64,000 bases of DNA from Flexivirga aerilata (GCF_013002715.1 NZ_JABENB010000001.1:1302001-1366000), one strand, 5' to 3'; positions 38,947 to 47,968 are shown, numbered from the stretch's first letter. Made by a program: numbers and translations. Notes: generated by a model not told the origin, from the letters alone.

Positions 38947-39783
38947 GAGAGTGAGCTTGTCGGGGTTGCCGACGAACATGATCTCGGCGATGCGACCGTC
39001 CTGCACCCGCAGCGCGATCACCCGCCGGCTGGCGTCGCCGTAGAACTCCAGCGCCGGAAAACCGTTGACCTGCATGGGTGTCCAGCGCACGCCGGACCGG
39101 CAGATGCCGATCATGAAGCGAGCCACCTTGTCCGCGCCGCGCACCGGGTTGAGCGCCGACGACACGCGTCCGCCTCCGTCGGCCCACAGCACGGTGTCGT
39201 CGGCGAGCACCGCCTCCAGGTCGGCCAGCGCTCCGTCCCTGGAGGCGGCGACCAGGGCCTCGAGCAGCCGCCGATGCGTCTCGGCGTCGGTGTCGAAGCG
39301 GGCGTCCCCGCCGAGCCGTGCGGTCGCCCGGCGGAAGAGTTGCCGGCAGCTCGCCTCGGTGTGATCGATGACCGCGCCGATCTCCTGATAGGAGTAGGCG
39401 AATCCGGTGCGCAGCACGTAGGTCGCGCGTTCCGGAGCGGTGAGGCGCTCGAGCAGTTGCACCGCCGCGAGGGACAGCAGGTCGCGGTCGACGGCGGCCT
39501 CGTCGGGCAGCCGGTCGGTCGCCACCGGTTCGGCGATCCACGGACCGATGTAGTCCTCCTGGCGGCGCTGGCGCACCCGCAGCCGGTCGATCGCGAGCCG
39601 GGTGACCGTGGTGGTGAGGAAGGCCTCGGCGTTGCGGAGCGCACCGGCGCCGGCGAGCCGCAGCCAGGCCTCCTGCACGACGTCCTCGGCGTCCTGCCAG
39701 GAGCCCAGCATGCGGTAGGCATGGGCCAGCATCCGCGGCCGGCCGGACTGCCAGGCCGCGGCGCGCGCGTCGCCCGTCGTCAC
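38941..39783 (-). CDS. ECF41-group RNA polymerase sigma factor (SigJ-like)
   Basis: A 280-residue sigma factor. Region 2 is seen at RPRMLAHAYRMLGSWQDAEDVVQEAWLRL and region 4 at LTAPERATYVLRTGFAYSYQEIGAVIDHTEASCRQLFRRA. A SnoaL-like C-terminal extension follows and carries the three ECF41 marks: WIAEP (for WLPEP), DGGGR and a terminal NPDKL. In this group the extension replaces an anti-sigma factor. GTG 39783 overlaps the stop of the AhpD-like gene, the typical ECF41 partner. A matching promoter lies upstream of that partner at 40274-40301. Confidence 0.92.
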   Translation of the reverse strand: MTTGDARAAAWQSGRPRMLAHAYRMLGSWQDAEDVVQEAWLRLAGAGALRNAEAFLTTTVTRLAIDRLRVRQRRQEDYIGPWIAEPVATDRLPDEAAVDRDLLSLAAVQLLERLTAPERATYVLRTGFAYSYQEIGAVIDHTEASCRQLFRRATARLGGDARFDTDAETHRRLLEALVAASRDGALADLEAVLADDTVLWADGGGRVSSALNPVRGADKVARFMIGICRSGVRWTPMQVNGFPALEFYGDASRRVIALRVQDGRIAEIMFVGNPDKLTLV

Positions 39784-40223
39784 CTGATGGGCGGCTGCTG
39801 CAGCGTCGGTATGGCGATCCGGTTCCACACATTGATGGTCGCAATCGCCATGAGCAGGTCGGCGACCTCCTTCTCGCTGAACTCGTCGGCGACCGCATTC
39901 CACGTCTCGTCGCTGACGCCGCCCTCGCTGACCTTGGTCACCTCGTCGGTCAGTGCGAGGGCCGCGCGCTCGCGGTCGGTGTAGAACGGCGCGTCCTCCC
40001 AGGCCGCCAATCCATAGAGCCGCTGCGGCTTTTCGCCGGCCTTGGTCGCGTCGTGGCTGTGCATGTCGACGCAGAACGCGCAGCCGTTGATCATCGACGC
40101 GCGCAGCTTGACCAACTCGTAGAGCGTCGGATCGACGTTGGCCGCGCTGTATTTCTCCATGCCGTAGATCGCCTTGACGGCGTCGGGTGCGACGGTCGGC
40201 AGGTCCATGCGCTGGGTGGGCAT
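39780..40223 (-). CDS. Carboxymuconolactone decarboxylase / AhpD-like protein
   Basis: A 147-residue all-helical protein of the CMD/AhpD family. The redox motif GCAFCVDMHSHDATKAGE (Cys-x-x-Cys with downstream His, around residues 47-60) indicates alkylhydroperoxidase-like activity rather than a true decarboxylase. Genes of this type are a known partner class of ECF41 sigma factors. It is the first gene of the operon with the sigma factor and has AAGGAG before its ATG. Its promoter fits ECF41 recognition. Confidence 0.9.
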   Translation of the reverse strand: MPTQRMDLPTVAPDAVKAIYGMEKYSAANVDPTLYELVKLRASMINGCAFCVDMHSHDATKAGEKPQRLYGLAAWEDAPFYTDRERAALALTDEVTKVSEGGVSDETWNAVADEFSEKEVADLLMAIATINVWNRIAIPTLQQPPIR

Positions 40224-40273
40224 CGGTTGCTCCTTCGTGGGGGTGGTGCGGTCTCGTGTGGGTCACCAGGTAT

Positions 40274-40301
40274 GACGACCGGCACCCTGCGAAACGTGAC
40301 A
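40274..40301 (-). promoter_or_regulatory. ECF41-type promoter of the ahpD-like/sigma operon
   Basis: Read on the minus strand, TGTCACG (40295-40301) is followed after 17 bases by CGTC (40274-40277), 50 bp before the AhpD-like start codon. The published ECF41 consensus has TGTCACA at -35 and CGTC at -10. The -10 element is part of a CGTCATAC octamer. Autoregulation by the adjacent sigma factor is inferred. Confidence 0.65.
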
Positions 40302-40306
40302 GCCCG

Positions 40307-40708
40307 TCAGGAAAGGCGCTGGTGCTCGACCTTGAGGCAGCGGTCCATCACGACCTGCAGACCCGCCGAACGCGCTGTGGTTGCGACGGTTTCGTCGGCG
40401 AGGCCGAGCTGGAGCCACAGCACCTTGGCGTGCGCGGCGATGGCCTCCTCGGCGACCTGCGGCAGCTCGGACGACCGACGGAAGACGTCGACCACGTCGG
40501 GTGCGCCCGGCAGCGACGCCAGATCGGGGTAGACCGGCCGGCCGAAGAGCTCGGTCAATCGCGGGTTGACGAACCACAACTCGTAGTCGGTGTTGCGGCG
40601 CAGGTAATCCGCCACCCCGTAGCTGGCGCGGTCCGGCCGGTCGGACGCGCCGACGATCGCGATGGTCCGCGCGTCGCGCAGGATGGCCCGGACGTCCTCG
40701 TCGCTCAT
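40307..40708 (-). CDS. CoA-binding domain protein (YccU family)
   Basis: A 133-residue single-domain protein. The Rossmann-like CoA-binding fold shows TIAIVGASDRPDRASYGVADYLRRNTDYELWFVNPR at the start, VDVFRRSSELPQVAEEAIAAHAKVLWLQLGLADE in the middle and VVMDRCLKVEHQRL at the end, all typical of the YccU/CoA_binding_2 family. The physiological role is unknown. It is transcribed towards the ECF41 operon promoter, 83 bp from the AhpD-like gene. Confidence 0.88.
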   Translation of the reverse strand: MSDEDVRAILRDARTIAIVGASDRPDRASYGVADYLRRNTDYELWFVNPRLTELFGRPVYPDLASLPGAPDVVDVFRRSSELPQVAEEAIAAHAKVLWLQLGLADETVATTARSAGLQVVMDRCLKVEHQRLS

Positions 40709-40813
40709 GAACCCGACCGTACTGAGCCGAACGCGACTAGTGTCAAGCGGACCGGGACCGGCCGGAGGCCGAGGGGGAGGCATGACGCACGATTTCGCAA
40801 GCCCCAGCTGCCG

Positions 40814-41542
40814 TTGATCCTGTTGTTCGCGGCGTTCGTGGTGACCTTCCTGGTGACCCGCGGCATCACCCGGCTCATCCGCTCGGGCAAGGGCCCCTTC
40901 AAGGACAACGTCACCGACTCCGGGGTGCACGTGCATCACGCGGTGCCGGGGCTGATCCTGCTGCTCGTCGGCAGCGTGGTGACCACGGGTGCCGCGACCC
41001 CCGCCATACGGTGCCTGGGCGGGATTGCGGTCGGGGTCGGAGCGTCGCTGGTGCTCGACGAGTTCGCGTTGATCCTGCACCTGGAGGACGTCTACTGGGC
41101 GAACGAGGGGCGTGCGTCGGTGCAGACGGTCGCGCTCGCCACGGTGTGTCTGGCGTTGGCAGTGCTGGGTTTTGCGCCGGTCACCGGCGCCGACTTCGAG
41201 GGCGGACCGGTGGTCGTGATCGTGGCGGTGGTCGTGCTCGCGGTCTTCCTCTGGCTGAGCTGGATCTGCGCGATGAAGGGGAAGTACCGCGTCGTGTTGT
41301 TCGGCATCTTCCTGCCCGTCGTGACGGTCGCCGGCGCGATCAGACTGGCCCGCCCCGGGTCGCCCTGGTTCGTCAAGAGGTATGCCGGGGGCTCGCGCAA
41401 GCAGCGCGTCGCCATCGAGCGGGCGGCGCGCAGCGACCAGATCTGGGGGCGCCGCTGGCTGCGGTTCGCCGACGCGATCGCCGGCGCCCCGACGCAGCCG
41501 GTCGAGGTCAGTCCGCCAGCAGGCGACGTTCGCGAGCGGTGA
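40814..41542 (+). CDS. Multi-pass membrane protein of unknown function with a doubtful 5' end
   Basis: The open frame codes for about 242 residues with five to six hydrophobic helices (LILLFAAFVVTFLVTRGITRLI, LILLLVGSVVTTGA, VALATVCLALAVLGFAPVTGA, VVIVAVVVLAVFLWLSWI) and a conserved-looking VHVHHAVPGLILL and DEFALILHLEDVYWANEGRASVQ. No ATG or GTG occurs at the expected start. ATG 40782, right behind GGGGGAGG, is in another frame and stops after 11 codons, so either a TTG (40814) is used or a one-base insertion / two-base deletion near 40790 has broken the gene. I do not recognise a function. Confidence 0.55.
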   Translation: MILLFAAFVVTFLVTRGITRLIRSGKGPFKDNVTDSGVHVHHAVPGLILLLVGSVVTTGAATPAIRCLGGIAVGVGASLVLDEFALILHLEDVYWANEGRASVQTVALATVCLALAVLGFAPVTGADFEGGPVVVIVAVVVLAVFLWLSWICAMKGKYRVVLFGIFLPVVTVAGAIRLARPGSPWFVKRYAGGSRKQRVAIERAARSDQIWGRRWLRFADAIAGAPTQPVEVSPPAGDVRER

Positions 41543-41806
41543 GCCCGGCGCGTTCTCCGCAGCTGCGATGAGGGAGTTCATCGCCCGCAGTTGCTCGGGC
41601 AGCCGGTCCACGTCGAGTCCGAGTCGGCGCACCATGATCTGCGGGATGTGCTCGGCCCTGGCGCGCACCGCCTCGCCCTGTCGGGTCAGCGCGATCACCA
41701 GCACCCGCTCGTCCTTGCTGTCGCGCTGACGCGTGACGTATCCGATGCTCTCGATCCGTCGTACGAGTGGGGAGAGCGTGCCCGGGTCGAGCGCGACCCG
41801 CGCGAG
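41508..41806 (-). pseudogene. Remnant of a MarR-family regulator
   Basis: The minus strand encodes LARVALDPGTLSPLVRRIESIGYVTRQRDSKDERVLVIALTRQGEAVRARAEHIPQ, the recognition helix and wing of a MarR/OhrR-type protein. It continues to RLPEQLRAMNSLIAAAEN. The first 55 or so residues of the family (helices 1-3) are missing upstream of 41806. The natural end (GLTARERRLLAD-stop at 41508) is in a different frame, so a further indel near 41545 is needed. It overlaps the 3' end of the convergent membrane-protein gene by 35 bp. Confidence 0.6.
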
Positions 41807-41849
41807 CGGCTGCGGCGGGAGCGCGCGGCGAAGGTGGCCGCAGCCCACA

Positions 41850-41883
41850 CATGAGCACGCGTGAGCACGCCTCAGCACGCATG
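41850..41883. repeat. 10-bp tandem repeat near the lon terminator
   Basis: About three units of TGAGCACGCN run from 41850 to 41880 (TGAGCACGCG, TGAGCACGCC, TCAGCACGCA) and end at TGAG just before the lon terminator. It is a short imperfect tandem repeat with no evident role. Confidence 0.6.
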
Positions 41884-41885
41884 AG

Positions 41886-41922
41886 AAAGGCCCCGTGAAT
41901 CGGGAAGATCCACGGGGCCTTT
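41886..41922 (-). terminator. Intrinsic terminator of lon
   Basis: AAAGGCCCCGTG (41886-41897) pairs perfectly with CACGGGGCCTTT (41911-41922) around a 13-base loop. On the minus strand the stem ends in CCTTTCTC, a short pyrimidine run, 26 bp after the lon stop codon. The A/T-flanked GC stem makes it usable in both directions. Confidence 0.85.
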
Positions 41923-41947
41923 CGGTGCCTTTCAGCGCCGTATGGCG

Positions 41948-44350
41948 TCAGGCCGCGTCCGCCTGGGCCTGCGCGGCCGCGGGCTCGAGAGCCACGGCGA
42001 GGATGTCGGCGACATCGCTCACCGGCCGGATCTCGAGCGCGTCACGCACCTCCTGCGGCACGTCGTCCAGGTCGGGCTCGTTGCGCTGCGGGATGAAGAC
42101 CGTGGCGAGGCCCGCACGCTGCGCGGCGAGCAGCTTCTGCTTCACGCCACCGATCGGGAGCACCCGGCCGTTGAGCGTGACCTCGCCGGTCATGCCGACA
42201 TCGCTGCGCACCGGGCGTCCGGTCGCGAGCGAGGCGAGCGCGGTGACCATCGTGACGCCCGCGGACGGGCCGTCCTTCGGGGTCGCGCCGGCCGGCACGT
42301 GCAGGTGCACCGAGCCGCTGAGCGTCGACGGGTCGATGCCCTGCTCGCTGCCGTGGGCCCGCAGGTAGGACAGCGCGATGTGCGCCGACTCCTTCATCAC
42401 GTCACCGAGCTGGCCGGTGAGCGTGAGCCGCGGGTCGCCCGCCCTAGCGCCGGAAACGATTGCCTCCGAAGCGTTTTCGCTGCCTGCGGGAGTGCCGTCA
42501 TACGGTGTCGTCAGCGGCTTGGCCGCCTCGATGAAGAGCACGTCGCCGCCCATGCCGGTGACCGCGAGTCCGGTCGCGACGCCGGGCACCGAGGTGCGCT
42601 CGGCCGACTCCGGGGTGAACCGGGGACGACCCAGGTAGTCGCGCAGGTCGCCGACCTCGACCTGCACCGGCGCGGTCGCCTTGTCGGTCGCGAGGTTGGT
42701 CGCGACCTTGCGCAGCACCTTGCCGATCAACCGCTCGAGCTGGCGCACGCCCGCCTCGCGGGTGTAGTTGCCGGCCATCTCACGCAGCGCGTCGTCGGAG
42801 ATCGTGACCTCGTCGGCGGTCAGCGCGGCCCGCTCCAGCTGCCGGGGCAGCAGGTGCTGGGCGCCGATGGCGACCTTGTCGTCGTCGGTGTAGCCGTCGA
42901 TGCCGACCAGCTCCATCCGGTCCAGCAGGGCCGGCGGGATGGTCTCCAGCGAGTTGGCCGTCGCGATGAAGAGCACGTCGGAAAGGTCGAGGTCGAGCTC
43001 GAGGTAGTGGTCGCGGAAGGTGTGGTTCTGCGCCGGGTCGAGCACCTCGAGCAGCGCCGCCGCCGGGTCGCCCCGGAAGTCCGAGCCGACCTTGTCGATC
43101 TCGTCCAGCAGCACGACGGGGTTCATCGAGCCGGCCTCCTTGATCGCGCGCACGATGCGGCCGGGGAGCGCCCCGACATACGTGCGGCGGTGACCACGGA
43201 TCTCGGCCTCGTCCCGCACGCCGCCGAGGGCGACGCGCACGAACCTGCGGTCGAGGGCGCGCGCCACGCTCTCGCCGAGCGAGGTCTTGCCGACCCCGGG
43301 AGGGCCGGCGAGCGCCAGCACGGCACCCGAACCACGACCACCGATCACGTCCAGGCCACGCTCGGCGCGACGGGCGCGCACCGCGAGGTATTCGACGATG
43401 CGGTCCTTCACGTCCTCCAGGCCGTGGTGGTCGGCGTCCAGCACCTCACGCGCCGCCGAGATGTCGGTGGCGTCGGAAGTCTTGTCGTTCCAGGGCAGTT
43501 CGAGCACGGTGTCGAGCCAGGTGCGGATCCAGCCGCCCTCCGGGCTCTGCTCGCTGGAGCGCTCCAGCTTGCCCACCTCGCGCAGCGCCGCCTCGCGGAC
43601 GGCGTCGGGCAGGTCGGCGGCCTCCACGCGGGCGCGGTAGTCCTCCGAACCCTCCGGCTCGTTCTCGCCGAGCTCCTTGCGGATGGCGTCGAGCTGCTGG
43701 CGCAGCAGGAACTCCCGCTGGCTCTTCTCCATGCCGTCGCGCACGTCATTGGCGATCTTGTCGGAGACCTCCTGCTCGGCGAGGTGGTCGCCGGTCCAGC
43801 CGATCAGCTTCTCAAGCCGGGTGTCGAGGTCGGCCTCCTCGAGCAGCTGCACGCGCTGCTGCAGGGAGAGGTATGACGCCCAGCCGGCCAGGTCGGCCAG
43901 CGCGGACGGGTCGTCGGTGGACTCGACGTGGTCGATCACCTGCCACGCGTTGCGGCGCTTCAGGCTGGCGACGACGAGTCGCTTGTAGTCGGTCGCGAGC
44001 TCGCGGGTGCGGTCGCTCGGCGCGGGGGAGTCGACGGTCTCGGCCTCCACCCAGAGGGCGGCGCCGGGGCCGGCGACACCGCGGCCGATCTTCGCGCGGC
44101 GGGTGGCGCGCAGCACCGCGGCGGGTTCGCCGTTCGGCATGCGGCCGACCTGCTCGATCGTGGCGATCGCGCCGTGGGTCGGGTACTGGTCGTCGATGCG
44201 CGGAGCCAGCAGCAGCTGGTCCTTGTCGGCCGCGCGAGCCGCGTCGACGGCCGCGCGGGCCTCGTCGTCCAGCTCGATCGGCAGGGTCATTCCGGGCAGG
44301 GCCACCTGATCGTGCAGAAAGAGCACCGGCAGCTCGAAGGTCGTGGTCAT
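41948..44350 (-). CDS. lon: ATP-dependent protease Lon
   Basis: An 800-residue AAA+ protease, full length. The N-terminal substrate domain begins [21 protein letters not shown]. Walker A is [20 protein letters not shown] (around residue 352), Walker B VLLDEIDK. The Ser-Lys dyad of the C-terminal protease domain is in [16 protein letters not shown] (Ser about 696) and [16 protein letters not shown] (Lys about 737). A Gly/Ser-rich segment [21 protein letters not shown] near residue 620 is longer than usual. A HAIR operator 80 bp upstream predicts HspR repression with heat induction, and a strong hairpin follows the stop codon. Confidence 0.97.
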   Translation of the reverse strand: MTTTFELPVLFLHDQVALPGMTLPIELDDEARAAVDAARAADKDQLLLAPRIDDQYPTHGAIATIEQVGRMPNGEPAAVLRATRRAKIGRGVAGPGAALWVEAETVDSPAPSDRTRELATDYKRLVVASLKRRNAWQVIDHVESTDDPSALADLAGWASYLSLQQRVQLLEEADLDTRLEKLIGWTGDHLAEQEVSDKIANDVRDGMEKSQREFLLRQQLDAIRKELGENEPEGSEDYRARVEAADLPDAVREAALREVGKLERSSEQSPEGGWIRTWLDTVLELPWNDKTSDATDISAAREVLDADHHGLEDVKDRIVEYLAVRARRAERGLDVIGGRGSGAVLALAGPPGVGKTSLGESVARALDRRFVRVALGGVRDEAEIRGHRRTYVGALPGRIVRAIKEAGSMNPVVLLDEIDKVGSDFRGDPAAALLEVLDPAQNHTFRDHYLELDLDLSDVLFIATANSLETIPPALLDRMELVGIDGYTDDDKVAIGAQHLLPRQLERAALTADEVTISDDALREMAGNYTREAGVRQLERLIGKVLRKVATNLATDKATAPVQVEVGDLRDYLGRPRFTPESAERTSVPGVATGLAVTGMGGDVLFIEAAKPLTTPYDGTPAGSENASEAIVSGARAGDPRLTLTGQLGDVMKESAHIALSYLRAHGSEQGIDPSTLSGSVHLHVPAGATPKDGPSAGVTMVTALASLATGRPVRSDVGMTGEVTLNGRVLPIGGVKQKLLAAQRAGLATVFIPQRNEPDLDDVPQEVRDALEIRPVSDVADILAVALEPAAAQAQADAA

Positions 44351-44429
44351 CGCTCTCCTACAAGCGTTGGTGCGGTCCGGGCGGGTTCGTCGGTCGGTGC
44401 CGGTGGACGAGCCGGGCCGCTCATCGGAA

Positions 44430-44450
44430 GTTGAGTCTTATGCACTCAAG
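44430..44450. promoter_or_regulatory. HAIR element (HspR operator) upstream of lon
   Basis: GTTGAGT-CTTATGC-ACTCAAG matches the HspR inverted repeat CTTGAGT-N7-ACTCAAG at 13 of 14 conserved positions. It lies 80 bp upstream of the lon start. lon is a known HspR target in Streptomyces, so heat-shock control is likely; hspR itself is not in the window. Confidence 0.8.
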
Positions 44451-44666
44451 GCTTGCGCGGGTTGTTTCATTCCCGAGTTGCGGACTTCGGTCCGGTTCGC
44501 GCGGGCAGTTGCCGATCGGTATCCGGGAGCGGATGGGGCGCGGCTCCCGTCATACGCGACGGGCCGGATCGAGAGAGGACTCACCGTCTCGTAAGCGAGG
44601 GTGACGTCAGGCGCACGGTTGGTCACGGGACGCCGGACTGTCACACCCGGCTTCTAGCCTCGAAGC

Positions 44667-45068
44667 ATGTCCATCACGTGCATCGACCCGGCGACGATCG
44701 ACGCGCGGCTGGCGGCGATCGGCCGCCAGCCGTTCCGCGCGCGCTTCCACCTGCGCCCGCCGGAGCGGGAGTTCGTGGCGCAGCGCGGTATGGCGGTGGT
44801 GCGCGCACACGCGCGCGACCTGATCGCGCGGCGACTCGCGCCTGCCTGGCCGGTGAAGGACGGCAAGCAGACCCCGTGGGGCGGCCATCCGGTGTTTCGG
44901 GCCCAGCACGCGACCGGCACGTGTTGTCGCAGTTGCCTGCAGCGCACGCACGGCATTCGCAAGGGTCACGATCTGACGCCCGCGGAGTTCGACTATGTGA
45001 TCACGGTCGTATGTCGCTGGGTCGCGCTCGAGTGTGGTGCCGACCAGTCGGCACACTGCGAAGCATGA
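44667..45068 (+). CDS. DUF4186 family protein
   Basis: A 133-residue protein with the DUF4186 layout: RLAAIGRQPFRARFHLRPPEREFVAQRG near the start, KDGKQTPWGGHPVFRAQHATGTCCRSCLQRTHGI in the middle (a Cys-Cys-x-x-Cys cluster with His residues that could bind metal) and VVCRWVALEC near the end. Function unknown. The transcript may be leaderless or nearly so, since no ribosome binding site precedes ATG 44667. It overlaps the next gene by four bases. Confidence 0.85.
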   Translation: MSITCIDPATIDARLAAIGRQPFRARFHLRPPEREFVAQRGMAVVRAHARDLIARRLAPAWPVKDGKQTPWGGHPVFRAQHATGTCCRSCLQRTHGIRKGHDLTPAEFDYVITVVCRWVALECGADQSAHCEA

Positions 45069-45907
45069 CGTACAGCGTCGGGCCGGTTGAGGTCGAGCGC
45101 GTCGTCGAGCTCGAGTCGTGGCGATTCGCGCCGGCTGACATGTTCCCGGCCGTCACGCCCGAGCTCTACGCAGGCGACTCGCTGGATTTCACGATCGCCA
45201 CCTATGTAGTGCGCACGCCCGACCTGACGATGCTGGTCGATGCCGGGAACGGCAATGACAAGCACCGGCCGGTCCTGACTGCGCACGATGGGTTCCACAC
45301 CGACTATCTCGACCGGCTGGCGACGGTCGTCGAGCCGGAAGACGTCGATGTCGTGGTGTGCACACACCTGCATCCCGATCACTGCGGTGGCCTGACGCGT
45401 CTCGTCGATGCTTCCTGGGTGCCGGTCTTTCCCCGCGCCCGGCACCTGGTGCCCCGGGAAGAACTCGCCTGGCTGCAAAGTCTGGTGGCCACGGCGGATG
45501 TCGACGGGCCGGTGGCGGACCTGGCCCGCACCTACGAGGACAGCGTGCGTCCCGTGCTCGACGCTGGATTGATCGATGAGGTCGACCTGCCCGTCGATCT
45601 GGGGCACGGAGTGACCGTGCGTGCCGCCCCGGGTCACACCGCCGGGCATGTGGTCGTCGAACTGAGCCACGGCGATGAGTTCGCCGTCGTCTGTGGCGAC
45701 CTGCTGCACCATCCGTTTCAGATGGCTGATCTCGCGTTGGCGCACTCCGGTGATTTCGACCCGGACCGGGCGCACCAGACGCGAAGGCAGCTGGTGGAGA
45801 AACTCGCCGACAGCGGAGGTCTGTTGTTGCCCTGCCACTTCGGTCCCGGCCACGTGACTCGCACGACCGCCGGTTTCGCTTGGCAACCCCTCCGCCGCGG
45901 ACGATAG
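45065..45907 (+). CDS. Metallo-beta-lactamase-fold hydrolase
   Basis: A 280-residue MBL-fold protein. The dinuclear metal motif VVCTHLHPDHCGGL (around residues 97-110) is complete, with further ligands in RAAPGHTAGHVVVEL (around 190) and VVCGDLLHHPFQ (Asp, around 210) and a C-terminal PCHFGPGH. It resembles lactonase-like MBL enzymes (N-terminal VERVVELESWRFAPADMFP), but the substrate is unknown. It is translationally coupled to the DUF4186 gene. Confidence 0.85.
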   Translation: MTYSVGPVEVERVVELESWRFAPADMFPAVTPELYAGDSLDFTIATYVVRTPDLTMLVDAGNGNDKHRPVLTAHDGFHTDYLDRLATVVEPEDVDVVVCTHLHPDHCGGLTRLVDASWVPVFPRARHLVPREELAWLQSLVATADVDGPVADLARTYEDSVRPVLDAGLIDEVDLPVDLGHGVTVRAAPGHTAGHVVVELSHGDEFAVVCGDLLHHPFQMADLALAHSGDFDPDRAHQTRRQLVEKLADSGGLLLPCHFGPGHVTRTTAGFAWQPLRRGR

Positions 45908-46071
45908 GCGCCGCGCGGCGACTCGTCGCCGATCTCCTGAGCGATCACGCTGCGTCGTCGCACGGGCAGACAGTTTCGCGAAGTTCGTTCGAACAGACCT
46001 CCGGTTGTCGGTGGTCGACGTTATGATGATCACAACGACGAAAACGACTGCGGCGGAAGGAGATTCGGGCT

Positions 46072-47430
46072 ATGTCTCTTGATTCTGCTGTGCCGCTGCC
46101 GGAGCGTCCGGAGGTGCCGGACGGGGTATCGCGGGTGCCGGTTGAGCCGGGTCGTGGGCCGGAGGTTTTGGCGCAGTTGCAGGCGGTCGCGGCGTTGCTG
46201 GACGAGGTGCCGGAGGTGGTGCACCAACTCGGCGACAGACAGCTGGAGTCGCTGACCCAGGTGGTGTTGCGGCTGCACGGGCGGTCGGCTCAAGTTGCTG
46301 CGGTGGTCACCGCGGATGCGGTGGACCGGGGCACGGTCGCGGGCTCGACGGCGGCGAACACCACCCAATGGGTGGCCCGGCACGCTGCAGCGGCCGGGGT
46401 GCCGGTCGAACCAGCGGAGGCGAAATCGATCGCGGTGGTCGCCGAGGCGTGCCGGGAACCGAAGAACGCGGTGATCGCGGCAGCAGTCGCGCAGGGCAGC
46501 TGCACGGTGTCGACGGCGCGGGCCGCGTTGACCAACGCGGACAAGGTCGCGCCCGTGGTGCCGTCCGCGGACCGGGGTGAAGTGTTGTCGTGGTTCCTGC
46601 AACTCGATCCGTCGCTCGGGGTCAAGGGTGTGCAGGCGTTGACCCGGAAGATCCTGGCGACCTACGCATCGGAGGCGTTGTCGGCGCAGGACGCGAAACT
46701 CGAAGCCGTCGAAACCCTGACCTGGGGTACGACCGCTACCGGGATGACCCGACTCGTGGCCGAGTTGGCGCCGGCGAATGCTGCGGTGCTGAAGGCCGCG
46801 ATCACCGCCGGTTCCGCACCCCGACCCACCACCACCGGTGGCGGGGATCCCGGTCGCGGTACTGAGGTCGTGCGGGATGACCGCACCCCGGGCAAACGCC
46901 GGGCGGATGCGTTGATCGAGTTGGTGACCGCGGGCGCGAAAGTCGCTGCCGGTGAAGTGGCACCGGTCGGGTCCGCGGCCACGGTCCTGCTGACGGTGGA
47001 CCTCAAGTCGTTGACCGACGGGATCGGTGGGGCAATCACCCCGACCGGTGACATGCTCGATGCGGGAGCGGCCCGGAGGGCCGCGTGTGATGCGGACCTG
47101 ATCCCCGCAGTGCTCGGCGGGCCGAGTCAACCGTTGGATGTGAGCCGGCGAGAACGCCTGGTCACCAAGGGGTTACGCGCGGCCGTGCTCATACGTGATG
47201 GCGGGCGCACCTTCCCCGGCTGTGACCGACCACCGGGTTTCTGCGAGGTTCACCACGTGACCCCCTGGTGGGCCGGCGGCACCACCAGCCTGACCAACTC
47301 CGCCATGCTCTGCTGCCGACATCACCAGGAAGTCCACCGCCACGGGTTCATGGCACAAGTCCGCCCCGACGGCGTCACCTGGGACCTCACCGAAGGCCGC
47401 ATGCCCGGCCACGCACACGCCGCCGCGTAA
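46072..47430 (+). CDS. DUF222 / HNH endonuclease-domain protein (13E12 repeat family)
   Basis: A 452-residue protein. The first roughly 300 residues are the helical DUF222 domain (LEAQ-type LESLTQVVLRLHGRSAQVAAVVTADAVDRG, AGVPVEPAEAKSIAVVAEACREPKNAVIAAAVAQGSCTVSTARAAL). The C-terminus has an HNH nuclease site, FPGCDRPPGFCEVHHVTPWWAGGTTSLTNSAMLCCRHHQEVH (around residues 378-420), with the zinc-knuckle cysteines and catalytic His pair intact. AAGGAG precedes ATG 46072. These genes occur in multiple copies in actinobacterial genomes and may be mobile; the role is unproven. It stands alone. Confidence 0.88.
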   Translation: MSLDSAVPLPERPEVPDGVSRVPVEPGRGPEVLAQLQAVAALLDEVPEVVHQLGDRQLESLTQVVLRLHGRSAQVAAVVTADAVDRGTVAGSTAANTTQWVARHAAAAGVPVEPAEAKSIAVVAEACREPKNAVIAAAVAQGSCTVSTARAALTNADKVAPVVPSADRGEVLSWFLQLDPSLGVKGVQALTRKILATYASEALSAQDAKLEAVETLTWGTTATGMTRLVAELAPANAAVLKAAITAGSAPRPTTTGGGDPGRGTEVVRDDRTPGKRRADALIELVTAGAKVAAGEVAPVGSAATVLLTVDLKSLTDGIGGAITPTGDMLDAGAARRAACDADLIPAVLGGPSQPLDVSRRERLVTKGLRAAVLIRDGGRTFPGCDRPPGFCEVHHVTPWWAGGTTSLTNSAMLCCRHHQEVHRHGFMAQVRPDGVTWDLTEGRMPGHAHAAA

Positions 47431-47470
47431 ATCACTGCCGTCCGAACCCGTTACCGAGCACACTGACGCC

Positions 47471-47950
47471 ATGAGTGCTGCGACCCCGTCGAAAGCCGCC
47501 CTGCCGAAACAGCTTCGGCTGATCATCGAGACCGACGACTTCGACGAGGCGCTGCGGTTCTACCGCGACGTGCTCGGTATGCCGGAGCAGGCCGCCTACG
47601 CCACCGAGGGCGACGACCGGGTCGCGATCCTGCGCGCCGGCGTCGCGACGATCGAGCTTGCGACCCATCAGCACGCGCAAGCGATCGACGAGGTCGAGGG
47701 CATGCCACCGGGCACCACACCCACCCTCCGGATCGCACTCGAAGTGGACGACACGCCGGCAACCGTGGAGACCGTGCGACAGGCCGGCACCGAGGTCCTG
47801 GCGCCACCCGTCGAGACGCCATTCCGGAGTGTGAACGCCCGCGTGCAAGGCCCGGCCGGGTGGCAGGTGACGTTCTTCCAAGAGCTCGAAACCCTCGAGC
47901 AACGTTCGCAACAGCCAGGATTCACCACCGACGACACTCGCGAGCGCTGA
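47471..47950 (+). CDS. VOC-family (glyoxalase/bleomycin-resistance fold) protein
   Basis: A 159-residue protein with paired beta-alpha-beta-beta-beta modules: RLIIETDDFDEALRFYRDVLGMPEQ at the start, RVAILRAGVATIELATH in the first module and LRIALEVDDTPATVETVRQAGTEVLAPPVETPFRSVNARVQGPAGWQVTFFQ in the second. Candidate metal ligands (Glu in the ATIELA and TFFQEL strands) fit the fold, but the substrate is unknown. It starts 41 bp after the HNH gene. Confidence 0.85.
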   Translation: MSAATPSKAALPKQLRLIIETDDFDEALRFYRDVLGMPEQAAYATEGDDRVAILRAGVATIELATHQHAQAIDEVEGMPPGTTPTLRIALEVDDTPATVETVRQAGTEVLAPPVETPFRSVNARVQGPAGWQVTFFQELETLEQRSQQPGFTTDDTRER

Positions 47951-47968
47951 ACGACTCGCCATGACACC

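Noticed and set aside
41886..41922. Small RNA from the hairpin after lon
   Set aside because: Position 26 bp after the lon stop, a perfect GC stem and a following pyrimidine run are fully explained as an intrinsic terminator.
45960..46000. LexA/SOS box near GTTCGTTCGAACAG upstream of the HNH gene
   Set aside because: The actinobacterial SOS box needs CGAAC-N4-GTTCG; here the half-sites are in the reverse order and overlap.
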